Source of the DNA: Paenalkalicoccus suaedae
GTDB lineage: Bacteria > Bacillota > Bacilli > Bacillales > Salisediminibacteriaceae
Length of the DNA stretch: 64,000 nucleotides
Direction of reading: 5' to 3'
NCBI RefSeq assembly: GCF_006965545.2
Contig: NZ_CP041372.2
Location: forward strand, 1,426,001 to 1,490,000
The notes under the pieces are model-generated. The model had not been told where the DNA came from. It saw nothing but the letters and a program-made list of their open reading frames with translations, and made no database searches. A program made the position numbers and the translations under genes. Of this stretch, positions 1 through 11,930 are shown in pieces (position 1 is the stretch's first letter; every line of letters starts with the position of its first letter).

Positions 1-81
1 GTAGTAATTCACTATACGGTTAACGATTCGATAGCAAAAAAAAGATCCGTTATCAAGGAGAATGAGACGATTGGCAGATAA
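1..81 (+). CDS. yqfD: C-terminal end of sporulation protein YqfD (partial)
   Basis: An open frame enters from the left edge and gives 26 residues, beginning VVIHYTVNDSIAKKRSVI, before a TAA at 79-81. The beta-strand-like tail followed by a short basic end fits the end of YqfD, the stage IV sporulation protein that lies directly upstream of phoH in Bacillus. It overlaps the start of phoH by about 11 bp, as expected for a translationally coupled pair. Only the tail is visible, so the call rests mostly on position. Confidence 0.55.
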   Translation, partial: VVIHYTVNDSIAKKRSVIKENETIGR

Positions 82-1051
82 TAAACGAACGATTGCATTA
101 CCTGTACAAGACGCAAATGAAGTACAAGCTCTATTTGGTCCAAACGATCGACATTTAAAACGATTAGAAGAAAAACTATCGACTACTTTACTTACGAGAG
201 GTCAGGAAGTAGTAATTACCGGTGATGATGAGACTGCAGATAAAGTACAGCGCGTTTTAGAAGTGCTGTTGCAGTTAATTCGTAAAGGGATCCACATTCA
301 CGAGAGAGACGTCGTTTACGCTGCTCAACTTGTCGAGCGCGACTTATTAAGCGAAATGACGGAGCTTTATGAAGATAAAATCACAACAACGGTTAAAGGC
401 AAACCTATCCTAGCTAAGACGTTGGGACAACGTCACTATGTCTCCGCAATTCGTAAAAAGGATATTGTGTTTGGGATTGGTCCTGCCGGGACTGGTAAAA
501 CGTATTTAGCAGTGGTCCTAGCTGTACATGCATTAAAAGAAGGCAATGTAAAAAAAATCGTTCTTACTAGACCAGCTGTTGAAGCCGGTGAGAGCTTAGG
601 ATTCTTACCTGGGGATTTAAAGGAGAAGGTAGATCCTTATTTACGCCCGCTCTATGATGCGCTGCACGATGTTCTCGGAGTTGAGAACACAACGAGGCTT
701 ATGGAACGCGGAACGATTGAAATAGCGCCACTTGCCTACATGCGAGGCCGTACATTGGATGATTCTTTTGTCATTCTTGACGAAGCACAAAACACGACAC
801 CAGAACAAATGAAAATGTTCTTAACGCGTCTTGGCTTTGGCTCAAAAATGGTCGTAACAGGGGACTTAACTCAAATCGACCTTCCTAGAGGCAAAATGTC
901 AGGTCTTAGAACAGCGTCTACTATTTTGAAGCGAGTTGAAGGTATCCCATTTATTTATTTAGAGGCTGCTGACGTCGTGCGTCATACCCTCGTTCAACGC
1001 ATTATTGAAGCGTATGATAAGGCTGATCAAAAGGCCGATAACAACGAATAG
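71..1051 (+). CDS. phoH: PhoH family ATPase
   Basis: PhoH-type P-loop ATPase of about 326 aa. The Walker A motif GPAGTGKT lies near residue 140 and the Walker B segment ILDEAQN near residue 235, followed by the family signature VTGDLTQIDLP. An N-terminal KH-like segment precedes the ATPase core. An ATG at 62 sits only 1 nt after the AAGGAG at 55-60. The in-frame TTG at 71 has a 10-nt spacing and is preferred. PhoH proteins are linked to RNA metabolism and neighbour ybeY in most bacteria, as here, but the exact reaction is not settled. Confidence 0.92.
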   Translation: MADNKRTIALPVQDANEVQALFGPNDRHLKRLEEKLSTTLLTRGQEVVITGDDETADKVQRVLEVLLQLIRKGIHIHERDVVYAAQLVERDLLSEMTELYEDKITTTVKGKPILAKTLGQRHYVSAIRKKDIVFGIGPAGTGKTYLAVVLAVHALKEGNVKKIVLTRPAVEAGESLGFLPGDLKEKVDPYLRPLYDALHDVLGVENTTRLMERGTIEIAPLAYMRGRTLDDSFVILDEAQNTTPEQMKMFLTRLGFGSKMVVTGDLTQIDLPRGKMSGLRTASTILKRVEGIPFIYLEAADVVRHTLVQRIIEAYDKADQKADNNE

Positions 1052-1062
1052 TATCATTTATG

Positions 1063-1094
1063 AAGCGTGAGTAAGGAAATCCTTATTCACGCTT
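1063..1094. repeat. Intergenic hairpin between phoH and pgpH
   Basis: AAGCGTGAGTAAGG pairs with CCTTATTCACGCTT around a short AAAT loop, about 14 bp with one mismatch. No strong T-run follows, so it is more likely an mRNA-stabilising or processing hairpin, or a leaky terminator, than an efficient terminator. pgpH begins 36 bp downstream and is probably cotranscribed. Confidence 0.4.
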
Positions 1095-1129
1095 GTTGTT
1101 CATCACGTGATAGGAAAGGGGGATTATAG

Positions 1130-3307
1130 GTGGTTACGAAGCGATCATCCATCGATCAACAGGCATGGTGGAAAAAACTAAAAGAACACCGTTATATTCG
1201 GTTATTCCTATTTATATTATTTGCCGTTTTTACATACGCTTTATTAGTCTCAAACGTGATTCCTCAATCTCTTGAAATTGAATCTGGAGGCGTAGCACCT
1301 GAGGACATTCGCTCCCCAGTTACAGTCGAAAACCGCGCTGAAACGGAGAGACTTCAGCAGGAGGCATCAAATAATGTGTCACCCGTCTACACCGTCAGAC
1401 CACGATTTGCAGAAAATCAAATCGAGAGAATTAATGATATCTTCCAGTCAGTAAGAGTGATTCAAGCAGACGTTCGTGAGCAGGAAAGCCTAGCCGATCA
1501 GACAGACTCCAACGAAGAATACTCTGCAGAGGATCAGTTAGCAGCATTAAATGAACGACTTCCCATGGAAGCCGTTGATCAGCTGTCTGAAACAACTCTT
1601 TATACACTTCTAGCGGCTTCAGCCAGTGATTTAGAAGTAGCGCAAGATACCGCAACGAGCGCTGTTTTTGAATTGATGAATGAGGAAATTAGCATTGATT
1701 CTGTAGAAGAAGCAAAAAATCAAGTAGAAGAAAATGTTCGCATTACAACGACGAGATATTTACTTGAGAACGCGATGGTGGATGTTGCGAGGTACGGGAT
1801 TACCGCTAATTTCCTCTTTGATGAGCAGGCGACAGTGGAGGCTCGCGAAGAAGCAGTTGAGGCGGTTGAACCAGCGGTTATTCGAGAGGGACAAATTCTT
1901 GTAGAAGAAGGGCAAGTCATAACTGGAGAAATATATGAACAGTTGACCCTAGTAGGCTTAACTGAAGAAGTATCTCCGCTTTACCCATTACTCGGTTTAG
2001 CGTTAATTATCTTTTTACTTGTTGTTATGCTTGCCTATTATATGAATGACGCGCAAACGTCTTTACGTTCTAACAATACGCATTTACTTATGTACATTAT
2101 CATTTATATGATCACGCTCGTATTACTTCGATTAGTTAGCTATTTATATGCACTGGATATTGCAGGTATCACCTATATTGCGCCTGTAGCTGTCGGGACT
2201 ATGCTTATTACCATACTCCTACAATCACGAGTGGCTATATTTACATCGTTTATCTTCTCCATTGCTGCCGCTATCATGTTTAATGAGCAATCTACAGGAA
2301 TGATGGATTATTCATTTGGGATTTTTGTTTTCTTTAGTGGATTAGCAGGGGTCTTTTTCTTGAATAAATCAACGAGAATGGTAAATTTACTCAAAACAGG
2401 AGCCCTTGTCTCTATTACAAGTGTACTAATTGCTGGTGCTTTGATTTTACTAAAAAATGTGCCATTTGGAATGATTGATATAGGGTTACACATTGGGTTT
2501 GCGGCAGCTGGTGGGTTAATCGCCGTTATCCTAGTGTCTGGTATTTTACCTTTCTTAGAAGCTGGATTCGGAGTGTTATCCACGTCTCGCCTTATTGAGC
2601 TTTCTAATCCTAACAACAAACTTTTACGTAAGATCTTACTAGAAGCGCCGGGAACATATCACCATAGCGTAGTAGTAGCTAATTTAGCCGAGAGTGCTTG
2701 TGAAGCTATTGGTGCAAATGGTCTTTTAGCGCGAGTGGGAGCGTACTATCATGATATTGGTAAAACGAGGCGTCCTCAATTTTTTATCGAAAATCAAATG
2801 AAAATGGAGAACCCACATGATAAGCTATCTCCTCATTTAAGTAAAAATATTATTATCGCGCACCCTTACGATGGAGCAGAAATGCTACGCCAGGAAAAGA
2901 TCCCGAAAGAATTAATTGATATAGCAGAACAGCATCATGGTACAACATTACTTAAGTTCTTTTATTATAAAGCAAAAGAAAATGGTGATGATGTAAAAGA
3001 AGAAGAGTTTAGATACCCTGGTCCGAAAGCGCGTTCTAAAGAGAGTGCTATTGTCGGAGTGGCGGATAGCGTAGAGGCAGCCGTCCGTGCCATGCAACAA
3101 CCAACAATGGAGAAAATTGAATCGCTGGTTAAAAAGATTATTAATGATCGACTTGAGGACGGGCAATTCGATGAGTGTGATTTAACATTAAGGGAGCTTC
3201 ATATTGCTTCGAAGTCTATGTGCGAAACACTTAAAGGGACTTTCCACTCAAGAATTGATTACCCTGATGAAGAAGACATAAAAAAAGTAAAGGGGTTAGC
3301 AAAATGA
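1130..3307 (+). CDS. pgpH: PgpH-type cyclic-di-AMP phosphodiesterase (7TMR-HD)
   Basis: Membrane HD-domain protein of 725 aa (YqfF/PgpH). It has one N-terminal membrane segment near residues 24-43, a large extracellular 7TMR-HDED-type region, about seven membrane helices between roughly 285 and 475, and a cytoplasmic HD domain. The HD domain shows HHSVVV, the metal-binding YYHDIGK and the downstream EQHHGT motif. PgpH proteins hydrolyse c-di-AMP, controlling potassium and wall homeostasis. The start is GTG at 1130 behind AGGAAAGGGGGA. Its stop overlaps the ybeY start by 4 bp (ATGA), so the two are translationally coupled. Confidence 0.93.
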   Translation: MVTKRSSIDQQAWWKKLKEHRYIRLFLFILFAVFTYALLVSNVIPQSLEIESGGVAPEDIRSPVTVENRAETERLQQEASNNVSPVYTVRPRFAENQIERINDIFQSVRVIQADVREQESLADQTDSNEEYSAEDQLAALNERLPMEAVDQLSETTLYTLLAASASDLEVAQDTATSAVFELMNEEISIDSVEEAKNQVEENVRITTTRYLLENAMVDVARYGITANFLFDEQATVEAREEAVEAVEPAVIREGQILVEEGQVITGEIYEQLTLVGLTEEVSPLYPLLGLALIIFLLVVMLAYYMNDAQTSLRSNNTHLLMYIIIYMITLVLLRLVSYLYALDIAGITYIAPVAVGTMLITILLQSRVAIFTSFIFSIAAAIMFNEQSTGMMDYSFGIFVFFSGLAGVFFLNKSTRMVNLLKTGALVSITSVLIAGALILLKNVPFGMIDIGLHIGFAAAGGLIAVILVSGILPFLEAGFGVLSTSRLIELSNPNNKLLRKILLEAPGTYHHSVVVANLAESACEAIGANGLLARVGAYYHDIGKTRRPQFFIENQMKMENPHDKLSPHLSKNIIIAHPYDGAEMLRQEKIPKELIDIAEQHHGTTLLKFFYYKAKENGDDVKEEEFRYPGPKARSKESAIVGVADSVEAAVRAMQQPTMEKIESLVKKIINDRLEDGQFDECDLTLRELHIASKSMCETLKGTFHSRIDYPDEEDIKKVKGLAK

Positions 3308-3748
3308 CCTATACAATTGATTTAGTTGATGAGACAAATACGCTTACTGAAAAACAATTAGAGCTTGTGACAAACGTCGTTCATACAGCTTTTGAAATGG
3401 AAGAACAACCAGATGAATCGGAAGTTTCGATTACTTTTGTATCGAACGAGAGAATTCATGAGTTAAATCGTGATTATCGTAATATTGATCGACCAACTGA
3501 TGTGTTGTCCTTTGCATTAAATGAGGGGGAGGAAGATATTCAGCATGAAGATCTTCCTAATATGTTAGGGGATATTATTATTTCCATTGACAAAACACGC
3601 GATCAAGCAACTGAATATGAGCATTCATTTGAACGAGAATTGAGCTTTCTTGCTGTTCACGGATTCCTACATTTACTCGGCTATCTCCACGATACAAAAG
3701 AGGACGAGGACAAAATGACCGCTCGTCAAGAGGAAGTATTGGAGCAGC

Positions 3749-3765
<17 letters not shown>
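3304..3765 (+). CDS. ybeY: Endoribonuclease YbeY (rRNA maturation factor)
   Basis: UPF0054 metalloprotein of 153 aa. The zinc motif HGFLHLLGYLHD (His-x3-His-x5-His) lies near the C terminus, and the conserved RNIDRPTDVLSF segment is in the middle. YbeY acts in 16S rRNA 3' end maturation and ribosome quality control. The usual HGxLHLxGYDH reads GYLH here: one residue is substituted but all three histidine ligands are kept. The gene overlaps pgpH by 4 bp and dgkA by 17 bp in a tight operon. Confidence 0.95.
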
Positions 3766-5464
<1,699 letters not shown>

Positions 5465-5560
5465 TCCATTCTCATAGTAGCTAAATATTGCAAGGCATAT
5501 TGGCTCCTTTAAAGGTGATGCTATTTATATACGCATGTACTCTTGAAAGGGGCTATTATT

Positions 5561-5710
5561 ATGTTTTGGCTGTTATTTTCATTAACTGGAAATATTGATG
5601 CCTATTTACTCTATATTGAGGCTGGACAATTCCAGGAGGCGAATCGGTATTATGATTCAAAAAGTCGAAGGAATTGTAATACGCACGACGGATTACGGAG
5701 AGACAAATAA
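5561..5710 (+). CDS. yqzL: YqzL family small protein
   Basis: A 49-aa ORF between era and recO starting MFWLLFSLTGNIDAYLLY. The core TGNIDAYLL matches the TGNID-YLL core of the YqzL family, which occupies this same slot in Bacillus. AAAGGGG lies upstream at a suitable distance. The 3' third overlaps the first 59 bp of recO in another frame, and the recO Shine-Dalgarno AGGAGG at 5634-5639 lies inside this gene. Function is unknown. Confidence 0.7.
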   Translation: MFWLLFSLTGNIDAYLLYIEAGQFQEANRYYDSKSRRNCNTHDGLRRDK

Positions 5711-6416
5711 AATTCTTACCATATATACGAGAGAATTTGGTAAGGTTCCTGTTATGGCGCGAGGTGCTAAACGACCAAAAAGTCGCTTTGCAGCAAGCTC
5801 TCAGCTTTTTATTCAAGGAGTTTTTGTCTATCAACAATCAAAAGGAATTGGAACGTTAACAACTGCGGACATTATCGATTCCTTTAGAGGAATTAGAAGT
5901 GACTTAATGCTTACGGCATATAGCGCCTATATAGTGGAATTACTCGATAAATTAACAGAAGACAGAGAAAAAAGTCCGTATTTATATGAGCTACTTTATC
6001 AAGTGTTACATCACATAAATGAAGGTGTAGATGCAGAAGTACTCGTGCGTTTAGTTGAAACGAAACTACTTTCTTTAACTGGCTCTCCTCCAATTTTACA
6101 CGAATGTGCTAGATGCCAGAGTGTGGAGGAGCCTTTTCAATTTTCGATCCGTTATGCAGGCGCATTATGCAGGCGCTGTTTACACGAGGATTCCTACCAT
6201 TTACGAGTAAGTCCACAAACAATGAAGCTTCTTCGTTTGTTCCAACAGCTTAATCCAACTCGGATTGGATCGATCACACTTAAGGAACAAACGAAAAGAG
6301 AATTGAAGGAAGCATTGACGATGTATTACCAAGAATACGTTGGTGTATATGCGAAATCGAAGCGATTTTTAGATCAAATGGAGAAAATGAATCAAGCTTC
6401 CGTTGACACGGAATAG
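5652..6416 (+). CDS. recO: DNA repair protein RecO
   Basis: RecO, 254 aa, mediates RecA loading and strand annealing in RecFOR recombination. It has an N-terminal OB fold (EGIVIRTTDYGETNKI, then VMARGAKRPKSR) and a zinc site formed by HECARCQ and GALCRRC near residues 150-185. The ATG at 5652 matches the usual RecO start, with AGGAGG 12 nt upstream inside yqzL. Confidence 0.95.
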   Translation: MIQKVEGIVIRTTDYGETNKILTIYTREFGKVPVMARGAKRPKSRFAASSQLFIQGVFVYQQSKGIGTLTTADIIDSFRGIRSDLMLTAYSAYIVELLDKLTEDREKSPYLYELLYQVLHHINEGVDAEVLVRLVETKLLSLTGSPPILHECARCQSVEEPFQFSIRYAGALCRRCLHEDSYHLRVSPQTMKLLRLFQQLNPTRIGSITLKEQTKRELKEALTMYYQEYVGVYAKSKRFLDQMEKMNQASVDTE

Positions 6417-6439
6417 TTTTTTACGTACTATTTGAGAAT

Positions 6440-6650
6440 AGATACTAGTTGCGAAGATAAAGAAGAGTACTTTTCAGACCGATCAAAAGCGAACTCGGGA
6501 AGGTGAGAGCCGAGTGATACGGAGAAAAGGAAGGCGCTTTGGAGCAATAGACGTTTAAAGTGGCGCAGCTTGCGCAAATAGGGTGGAACCGCGGGTAACT
6601 CTCGTCCCTATATCTCATGTCGAGGTATAGAGACGAGAGTTTTTTCGTTT
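6440..6650 (+). promoter_or_regulatory. T-box leader (glycine type) with antiterminator/terminator
   Basis: The canonical T-box AGGGTGGAACCGCGG lies at 6580-6594. It is followed by an intrinsic terminator: ACTCTCGTC at 6598-6606 pairs with GACGAGAGT at 6632-6640, then T6. The terminator and T-box antiterminator are mutually exclusive, so uncharged tRNA promotes readthrough into glyQS. Upstream sequence 6440-6575 has the expected stem I region, but I could not place the glycine specifier codon with certainty; glycine is inferred from the genes controlled. Confidence 0.93.
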
Positions 6651-6689
6651 TTGTACCTGCAATTAAAATTTATATACGGAGGGAACGCT

Positions 6690-7577
6690 ATGAACGTACA
6701 AAGTATGATTTTAACGCTACAAGAATTTTGGGGAGAGCAAAACTGTATCCTCTTGCAACCTTATGATGTGGAGAAGGGTGCTGGAACAATGAATCCGATG
6801 ACATTCTTACGCAGTATCGGACCAGAGCCCTGGAACGTTGCTTACGTAGAGCCATCGCGCCGACCAGTAGACGGTCGGTACGGAGAAAACCCAAACCGTC
6901 TTTATCAACATCACCAGTTCCAAGTAATCATGAAGCCATCTCCAGATAATATTCAGGAGTTATATTTAGAGAGTTTAAAGAAGCTTGGCATTAATCCAGA
7001 AGAGCACGATATCCGCTTTGTGGAAGATAACTGGGAAGCTCCGACACTTGCTGCCTGGGGACTCGGCTGGGAAGTATGGCTTGATGGGATGGAGATTACG
7101 CAGTTTACGTACTTTCAGCAGGTTGGTGGCCTTGATGCAAGTCCGGTCTCCGTTGAAATTACGTATGGTCTGGAGCGTTTAGCTTCCTACATTCAAGACA
7201 AAGAGAACGTCTATGACCTTGAGTGGGTAGATGGATTTACGTACGGTGATATCTTTAAGCAAAATGAATTTGAACAATCTACTTATACATTTGAAGTAGC
7301 AGATAGAGATATGCTATTTGATTTATTTGCGACATATGAAAAAGAAGCAACGCGTGCACTTGAGAAGGATCTTGTTATCCCGTCTTACGACTACGTGTTA
7401 AAATGCTCCCACGTGTTTAATATGCTAGATGCACAAGGGGCCATTTCTGTGACTGAGCGGACTGGTTACATTGGACGAGTGCGTAACTTAGCTCGTAACT
7501 GCGCGAAAAAATACTATGAGACAAGAGAAGAACTTGGATTCCCAATGTTAAAGAAGGAGGAGCAGGCTCATGACTAA
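6690..7577 (+). CDS. glyQ: Glycyl-tRNA synthetase alpha subunit
   Basis: GlyQ, 295 aa, is the catalytic alpha subunit of the tetrameric glycyl-tRNA synthetase. Family segments include [31 protein letters not shown] and the class II motif region around [19 protein letters not shown]. The ATG at 6690 lies behind ACGGAGGGAA. It overlaps glyS by 8 bp and is controlled by the upstream T-box. Confidence 0.97.
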   Translation: MNVQSMILTLQEFWGEQNCILLQPYDVEKGAGTMNPMTFLRSIGPEPWNVAYVEPSRRPVDGRYGENPNRLYQHHQFQVIMKPSPDNIQELYLESLKKLGINPEEHDIRFVEDNWEAPTLAAWGLGWEVWLDGMEITQFTYFQQVGGLDASPVSVEITYGLERLASYIQDKENVYDLEWVDGFTYGDIFKQNEFEQSTYTFEVADRDMLFDLFATYEKEATRALEKDLVIPSYDYVLKCSHVFNMLDAQGAISVTERTGYIGRVRNLARNCAKKYYETREELGFPMLKKEEQAHD

Positions 7578-9654
7578 AACAATCTTACTTGAAATTGGAC
7601 TTGAAGAAATGCCAGCTAGATTCGTAGCAAACGCGATCAATGAGCTACAAACACGTACGGAGAAATGGTTGACGGATCATAGACTGCCATTTGAGACAGT
7701 CTCTACTTTTTCGACACCTAGACGTTTGACGATTCAAGTTAAGGGAGTACCTGAGAAGCAGGCAGATGTTGAGACAGAGGCAAAAGGACCGGCTAAAAAG
7801 ATCGCAGTTGATGCTGATGGTAACTGGACGAAAGCAGCCCTTGGCTTTGCACGTGGACAGGGAGCGACAGAGGACGATCTTTATATGACGGAAGTGAAGG
7901 GCGTTGACTATGTGTTTGTGAAGAAGTTTATTCACGGTGAATCCGTCATGACGCTACTTCCTGAACTGAAAAAAGTCATTCTTAGTATCCCCTTCCCTAA
8001 AAATATGAAGTGGGGAGATAAAGATATCCGCTTTGTACGTCCAATTAAATGGATTGTTGCGTTGTTTGATCAAGAAATCATTCCTTTTGAAATTGCTGGT
8101 GTGGAAACATCGAACCATTCAAAAGGCCATCGGTTTTTAGGGCAGGACGTGACATTTACTCATGCAGATGAGTATGAGGAAGTTCTGTTAAAAGAGCATG
8201 TTTTAGCAGATGCAACGAAACGTAAGGATGCGATTGTGTCTCAAATTAAAGATATTTCTGAAACGAACAACTGGATTGTCCCAATTGATGAGGATCTTTT
8301 AGAAGAAGTTACGCAGCTTGTGGAATATCCAACGGCATTATCCGGTAACTTCGATGAAAGCTTTTTACAAGTACCAGATAAAGTCCTGATCACCTCTATG
8401 AGAGAGCATCAGCGCTATTTCCCGGTTAAAGATGCTGATGGGAATCTACTTCCTCATTTCATCACGGTAAGAAACGGGGATCACAGACATATCGAAAACG
8501 TACAAAAAGGAAATGAAAAAGTACTTCGTGCTCGCTTAGCAGATGCTGAGTTTTTCTTCAAAGAAGATAAAAAGCATACGCTCGAATCTCGTTTACCTAA
8601 GCTTGATACGATTGTGTATCACAAAGAACTAGGAACGATCGCAGATAAAGTTGCTCGTATGGGAACAATTGTAGATAGATTAACAGCAGTAACGAAGGCA
8701 GACGAAGCAACAATTAAGGTAGCAAAGCGAGCGACTGTCCTTTCTAAAGCGGATTTAGTCACACATATGGTCTCTGAATTCCCAGAGCTTGAAGGAGAAA
8801 TGGGAGAATTTTATGCGCGTCATTCTGGCGAGGACGAAGCGGTAGCGAAGGCGATTAGAGAGCACTATCTACCGAAGCAATCCGGCGATAATCCGCCACA
8901 AACAGTCGCAGGAGCATTCGTAAGTGTGGCGGATAAAGTGGACACGCTGGTCACAAGCTTTGGTATTGGGAGTATTCCAACAGGGTCTCAGGATCCACAT
9001 GGCCTACGACGTCAAACAGCTGCGATCTTAACTATTTATCTTGCGCACAATTGGACGTTCGACTTGCTTGCATTTTTAGAAAATGTGATTGATGTGGCGG
9101 ATGAGTCAAACCTACTCACTCGTTCTAAGGAGGAAGTAAAGCAGGATCTCGTTGAATTCTTTACGTTGCGATACAAAAATCTATTAAAAGACTTAGGGGT
9201 GCGTTATGATGTAGCAGAGGCAGCTTTAGAGACGAAGCTAGAACGACCAGATATAGTCGTCGCAAAAGCAAGCTTCCTCATGAGTGTTTTAACAGAGGAT
9301 TCATTCAAAAAAGACGTAGAGGCATATACTCGCGTTGTAAATATTTCAAAGAAAGCAAGTCATGACACGGAAGTAAATCCTTCTCAATTTGAGACGGATT
9401 ATGAGAAAGCTCTTTATGAAAAGACAGTAGAGGTAAAAGAGAAGGTACATGCATCTATGCTTCAGGCGAATGTTGCAGATGCCTATAAATTGCTTAAGAG
9501 TCTTGTACCTACAATTAACGATTACTTTGACCATACGATGGTTATGGCAGAGGACGAAACTCTTCGTCAAAATCGACTAGCTCAAATGAGTGAGCTTGCT
9601 AAAACAGTTCAGGCTGTTGCAGCATTTTCACACCTTGTCTTTCATGCTGAGTAA
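7570..9654 (+). CDS. glyS: Glycyl-tRNA synthetase beta subunit
   Basis: GlyS, 694 aa, is the tRNA-recognition subunit partnering GlyQ. It opens with [13 protein letters not shown] and contains the HD-like region and the REHQRYFPV and [12 protein letters not shown] motifs. The C terminus has the anticodon-binding-like helical region. It is slightly longer than the B. subtilis protein (about 679 aa), with no sign of truncation. Confidence 0.97.
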   Translation: MTKTILLEIGLEEMPARFVANAINELQTRTEKWLTDHRLPFETVSTFSTPRRLTIQVKGVPEKQADVETEAKGPAKKIAVDADGNWTKAALGFARGQGATEDDLYMTEVKGVDYVFVKKFIHGESVMTLLPELKKVILSIPFPKNMKWGDKDIRFVRPIKWIVALFDQEIIPFEIAGVETSNHSKGHRFLGQDVTFTHADEYEEVLLKEHVLADATKRKDAIVSQIKDISETNNWIVPIDEDLLEEVTQLVEYPTALSGNFDESFLQVPDKVLITSMREHQRYFPVKDADGNLLPHFITVRNGDHRHIENVQKGNEKVLRARLADAEFFFKEDKKHTLESRLPKLDTIVYHKELGTIADKVARMGTIVDRLTAVTKADEATIKVAKRATVLSKADLVTHMVSEFPELEGEMGEFYARHSGEDEAVAKAIREHYLPKQSGDNPPQTVAGAFVSVADKVDTLVTSFGIGSIPTGSQDPHGLRRQTAAILTIYLAHNWTFDLLAFLENVIDVADESNLLTRSKEEVKQDLVEFFTLRYKNLLKDLGVRYDVAEAALETKLERPDIVVAKASFLMSVLTEDSFKKDVEAYTRVVNISKKASHDTEVNPSQFETDYEKALYEKTVEVKEKVHASMLQANVADAYKLLKSLVPTINDYFDHTMVMAEDETLRQNRLAQMSELAKTVQAVAAFSHLVFHAE

Positions 9655-9684
9655 GCCGAATAGAAAAAGGCGGTGAACAGCGCA

Positions 9685-10329
9685 ATGGAGCTAACAAAGC
9701 GCCAAGAACGGATCGTTGAGATTGTAAAAGCGGATGGCCCTATTACTGGGGAGCAAATTGCAGAGCAGTTGGAGCTTACTCGGGCTACGCTTCGACCTGA
9801 TTTAGCTATATTAACGATGTCAGGATTTTTAGATGCACGACCTCGAGTCGGCTATTATTACACTGGTAAAACAGGCGGTACGCTGTTTAATGAACATATG
9901 AAAAAGCTTACTGTTCAAGAGTTCCAATCCATACCAGTTGTGATCAATGACTCTGCGTCTGTTTATGACGCCATTTGCACGATGTTTTTAGAAGATGTCG
10001 GCACGCTCTTTGTTGTTAAACAGGATAGTATTTTAATTGGAATCGTCTCACGAAAAGATTTACTACGAGCTAGTATGGGCAAGCAGGATTTAGAGTCTGT
10101 TCCAGTTAGTATTATCATGACAAGAATGCCTAATATAACAACATGCAAACAAGAAGACCCGATTCTTGAGGTGGCCCATAAGCTTATTAGTAAACAAATT
10201 GATGGTGTCCCTGTCGTTCGTGAACGTACGGTTAATGATCAAACTGTTCATGAAGTAATAGGACGAATCACAAAAACAAATATTACAAAGGCTTTTGTAC
10301 ATTTAGCAAAAGATGAGCTACACGATTAA
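9685..10329 (+). CDS. ccpN: Transcriptional repressor CcpN
   Basis: CcpN (YqzB), 214 aa, represses gluconeogenic genes during growth on glucose. The N-terminal winged helix-turn-helix (GEQIAEQLELTRATLRPDLAIL) is followed by two CBS domains (IPVVINDSASVYDAI and PVSIIMTRMPNIT). The ATG at 9685 is chosen because GGTGA lies 8 nt upstream and the length matches the family. A GTG at 9673 would add four residues and cannot be excluded. It is paired with yqfL just downstream, its usual partner. Confidence 0.93.
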   Translation: MELTKRQERIVEIVKADGPITGEQIAEQLELTRATLRPDLAILTMSGFLDARPRVGYYYTGKTGGTLFNEHMKKLTVQEFQSIPVVINDSASVYDAICTMFLEDVGTLFVVKQDSILIGIVSRKDLLRASMGKQDLESVPVSIIMTRMPNITTCKQEDPILEVAHKLISKQIDGVPVVRERTVNDQTVHEVIGRITKTNITKAFVHLAKDELHD

Positions 10330-10347
10330 ATAGGGGAGGCTTCTTTC

Positions 10348-11160
10348 ATGGCAAAAAAAGAACGCTTAATCGTTTATGTTATCTCTGACTCTGTTGGGGA
10401 AACGGCAGAGCTTGTAGTAAAGGCTGCTGTGAGTCAGTTCGATGAGGATTCCACGCTAATTAGGCGCATTCCTTACGTGGAAGATATCGGTACGGTTGAT
10501 GAGGTTTGTACAGCAGCGGTCGAAAATGATGCTGTCATCGCATTTACCTTAGTATTGCCTGAAATTAAAGAACATCTGCAAAAGCGTACAGAAGAGCTAG
10601 GGATTAAAACGTATGATATTTTATCTCCGATGATTCAGTTATTAGCTGGAAAGCTCGAACAGCAACCTAAAAACGAATCTGGGCTAATCCATATGCTTGA
10701 CGAAGATTATTTTCGTAAAGTAGAAGCAATTGAATTTGCAGTGAAGTACGATGATGGTCGAGATCCGCGCGGTATTTTAAGAGCGGACGTTGTGTTAGTT
10801 GGCGTATCAAGAACGTCTAAAACACCGCTCTCCCAATATTTAGCTCATAAGCGATTAAAAGTAGCTAATGTTCCTTTAGTTCCTGAAGTCGAACCACCTG
10901 CGGAGTTATTCACGATTCCTAAAGAAAAAATAATTGGGCTGACAATTAGCCCGGAAAAGCTGAATGGAATTCGTGCAGAACGCTTAAAGGCATTGGGGTT
11001 AAAAGCAGAAGCGAACTATGCCACGATTGATCGTATTGAGGAGGAATTACGATACTCTGATACGATTATGAAGCGGATTGACTGTCATGTCATTGATGTG
11101 TCAACACGTGCAGTAGAGGAAACAGCGAACATTATTAATCAATTAATTGTAGCAAGGTAA
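10348..11160 (+). CDS. yqfL: Pyruvate, phosphate dikinase regulatory protein (YqfL/PpsR family)
   Basis: DUF299 bifunctional kinase/pyrophosphorylase, 270 aa, which reversibly phosphorylates PEP-synthesising dikinases. The start [18 protein letters not shown] and the P-loop-like [15 protein letters not shown] near residue 150 are diagnostic. In Bacillus YqfL modulates CcpN activity, and the two genes are adjacent here (18 bp gap). Confidence 0.94.
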   Translation: MAKKERLIVYVISDSVGETAELVVKAAVSQFDEDSTLIRRIPYVEDIGTVDEVCTAAVENDAVIAFTLVLPEIKEHLQKRTEELGIKTYDILSPMIQLLAGKLEQQPKNESGLIHMLDEDYFRKVEAIEFAVKYDDGRDPRGILRADVVLVGVSRTSKTPLSQYLAHKRLKVANVPLVPEVEPPAELFTIPKEKIIGLTISPEKLNGIRAERLKALGLKAEANYATIDRIEEELRYSDTIMKRIDCHVIDVSTRAVEETANIINQLIVAR

Positions 11161-11176
11161 AGGTAATTATAAAGAA

Positions 11177-11210
11177 ATGACTGTCGTTATTCTGTAACGG
11201 CAGTCATTTT
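11177..11210 (+). terminator. Intrinsic terminator after yqfL
   Basis: ATGACTGTCGTTA pairs with TAACGGCAGTCAT (13 bp, one G-U) over a 5-nt loop, followed by TTTT. The T-tract is short, so termination may be partial. Confidence 0.65.
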
Positions 11211-11223
11211 ACTGAAAAAAAGA

Positions 11224-11252
11224 TAGTCAAATCGTTAATTAACCTTTATAAT
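11224..11252 (+). promoter_or_regulatory. Candidate SigA promoter for yqxD-dnaG-sigA
   Basis: TAGTCA, a 17-nt spacer and a perfect TATAAT at 11247-11252. It lies after the yqfL terminator in an AT-rich gap and would leave a leader of about 200 nt before yqxD. The rest of 11253-11470 is AT-rich, and I see no gene or strong hairpin in it. Confidence 0.4.
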
Positions 11253-11470
11253 AAAATATTGTGACTTTCACTTTTGCTCGCGCAAGAAGCTTCTATTTCC
11301 GAAATAAATAGTACATTTATTGAAAGAATTCGGATTAGAACAAATAAAATTGCGTTTGTCAAGAGTTTTTATTATTTTTTTGGCAATGATATTAAATGTA
11401 GAACATTTCGCTTACTTTTTGTAAAATAGGAAGGATTCTAGCGTTAGATGTAGAATGTAAGGTAATGGAG

Positions 11471-11914
11471 ATGAAAAAAACAAAGATTTATGTCGATGCA
11501 GATGCTTGTCCTGTCGTAAAAGAGATTCTTTCTGTCTCAAAAAAACACGGATTTAATCTCTGCTTTATTCACTCTTATAATCACATCAGAAGAGAACCAT
11601 TCCCTGACACAATCGAAACAGTAATCGTTGATGCAGATAAGGAGGCAAGTGATTTGGCGATCGCCAATCGCGTCCAGGCAAGTGATTTAGTCGTAACAGA
11701 TGATTACGGCTTAGCCACAATGGTAATAGGCAAAAAGGCAAAAGTCTTAACTAGCCGAGGTGTCTTCCTTACAAATGATACGATCGACTTCCACTTGGAG
11801 CGCCGACATGAATCGGCCAAAGAGAGAAGAGCTGGACGTTATACAAAAGGTCCTAAAAAGCTGACGGACGAGCAAAAAGATTTTTTTGCCTCTCAGCTAT
11901 CTCAGTTTGAATGA
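11471..11914 (+). CDS. yqxD: UPF0178/DUF188 protein YqxD
   Basis: YaiI/YqxD family protein of 147 aa. Conserved segments are YVDADACPVVKEI, ADKEASDLAIANR and VVTDDYGLA, giving a PIN-like fold with acidic residues that suggests a nuclease, though none is proven. An ATG at 11465 sits only 2 nt from the AAGG; the ATG at 11471 has an 8-nt spacing. It heads the dnaG-sigA operon as in B. subtilis. Confidence 0.88.
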   Translation: MKKTKIYVDADACPVVKEILSVSKKHGFNLCFIHSYNHIRREPFPDTIETVIVDADKEASDLAIANRVQASDLVVTDDYGLATMVIGKKAKVLTSRGVFLTNDTIDFHLERRHESAKERRAGRYTKGPKKLTDEQKDFFASQLSQFE

Positions 11915-11930
11915 AGGCTGGTGACATCCA

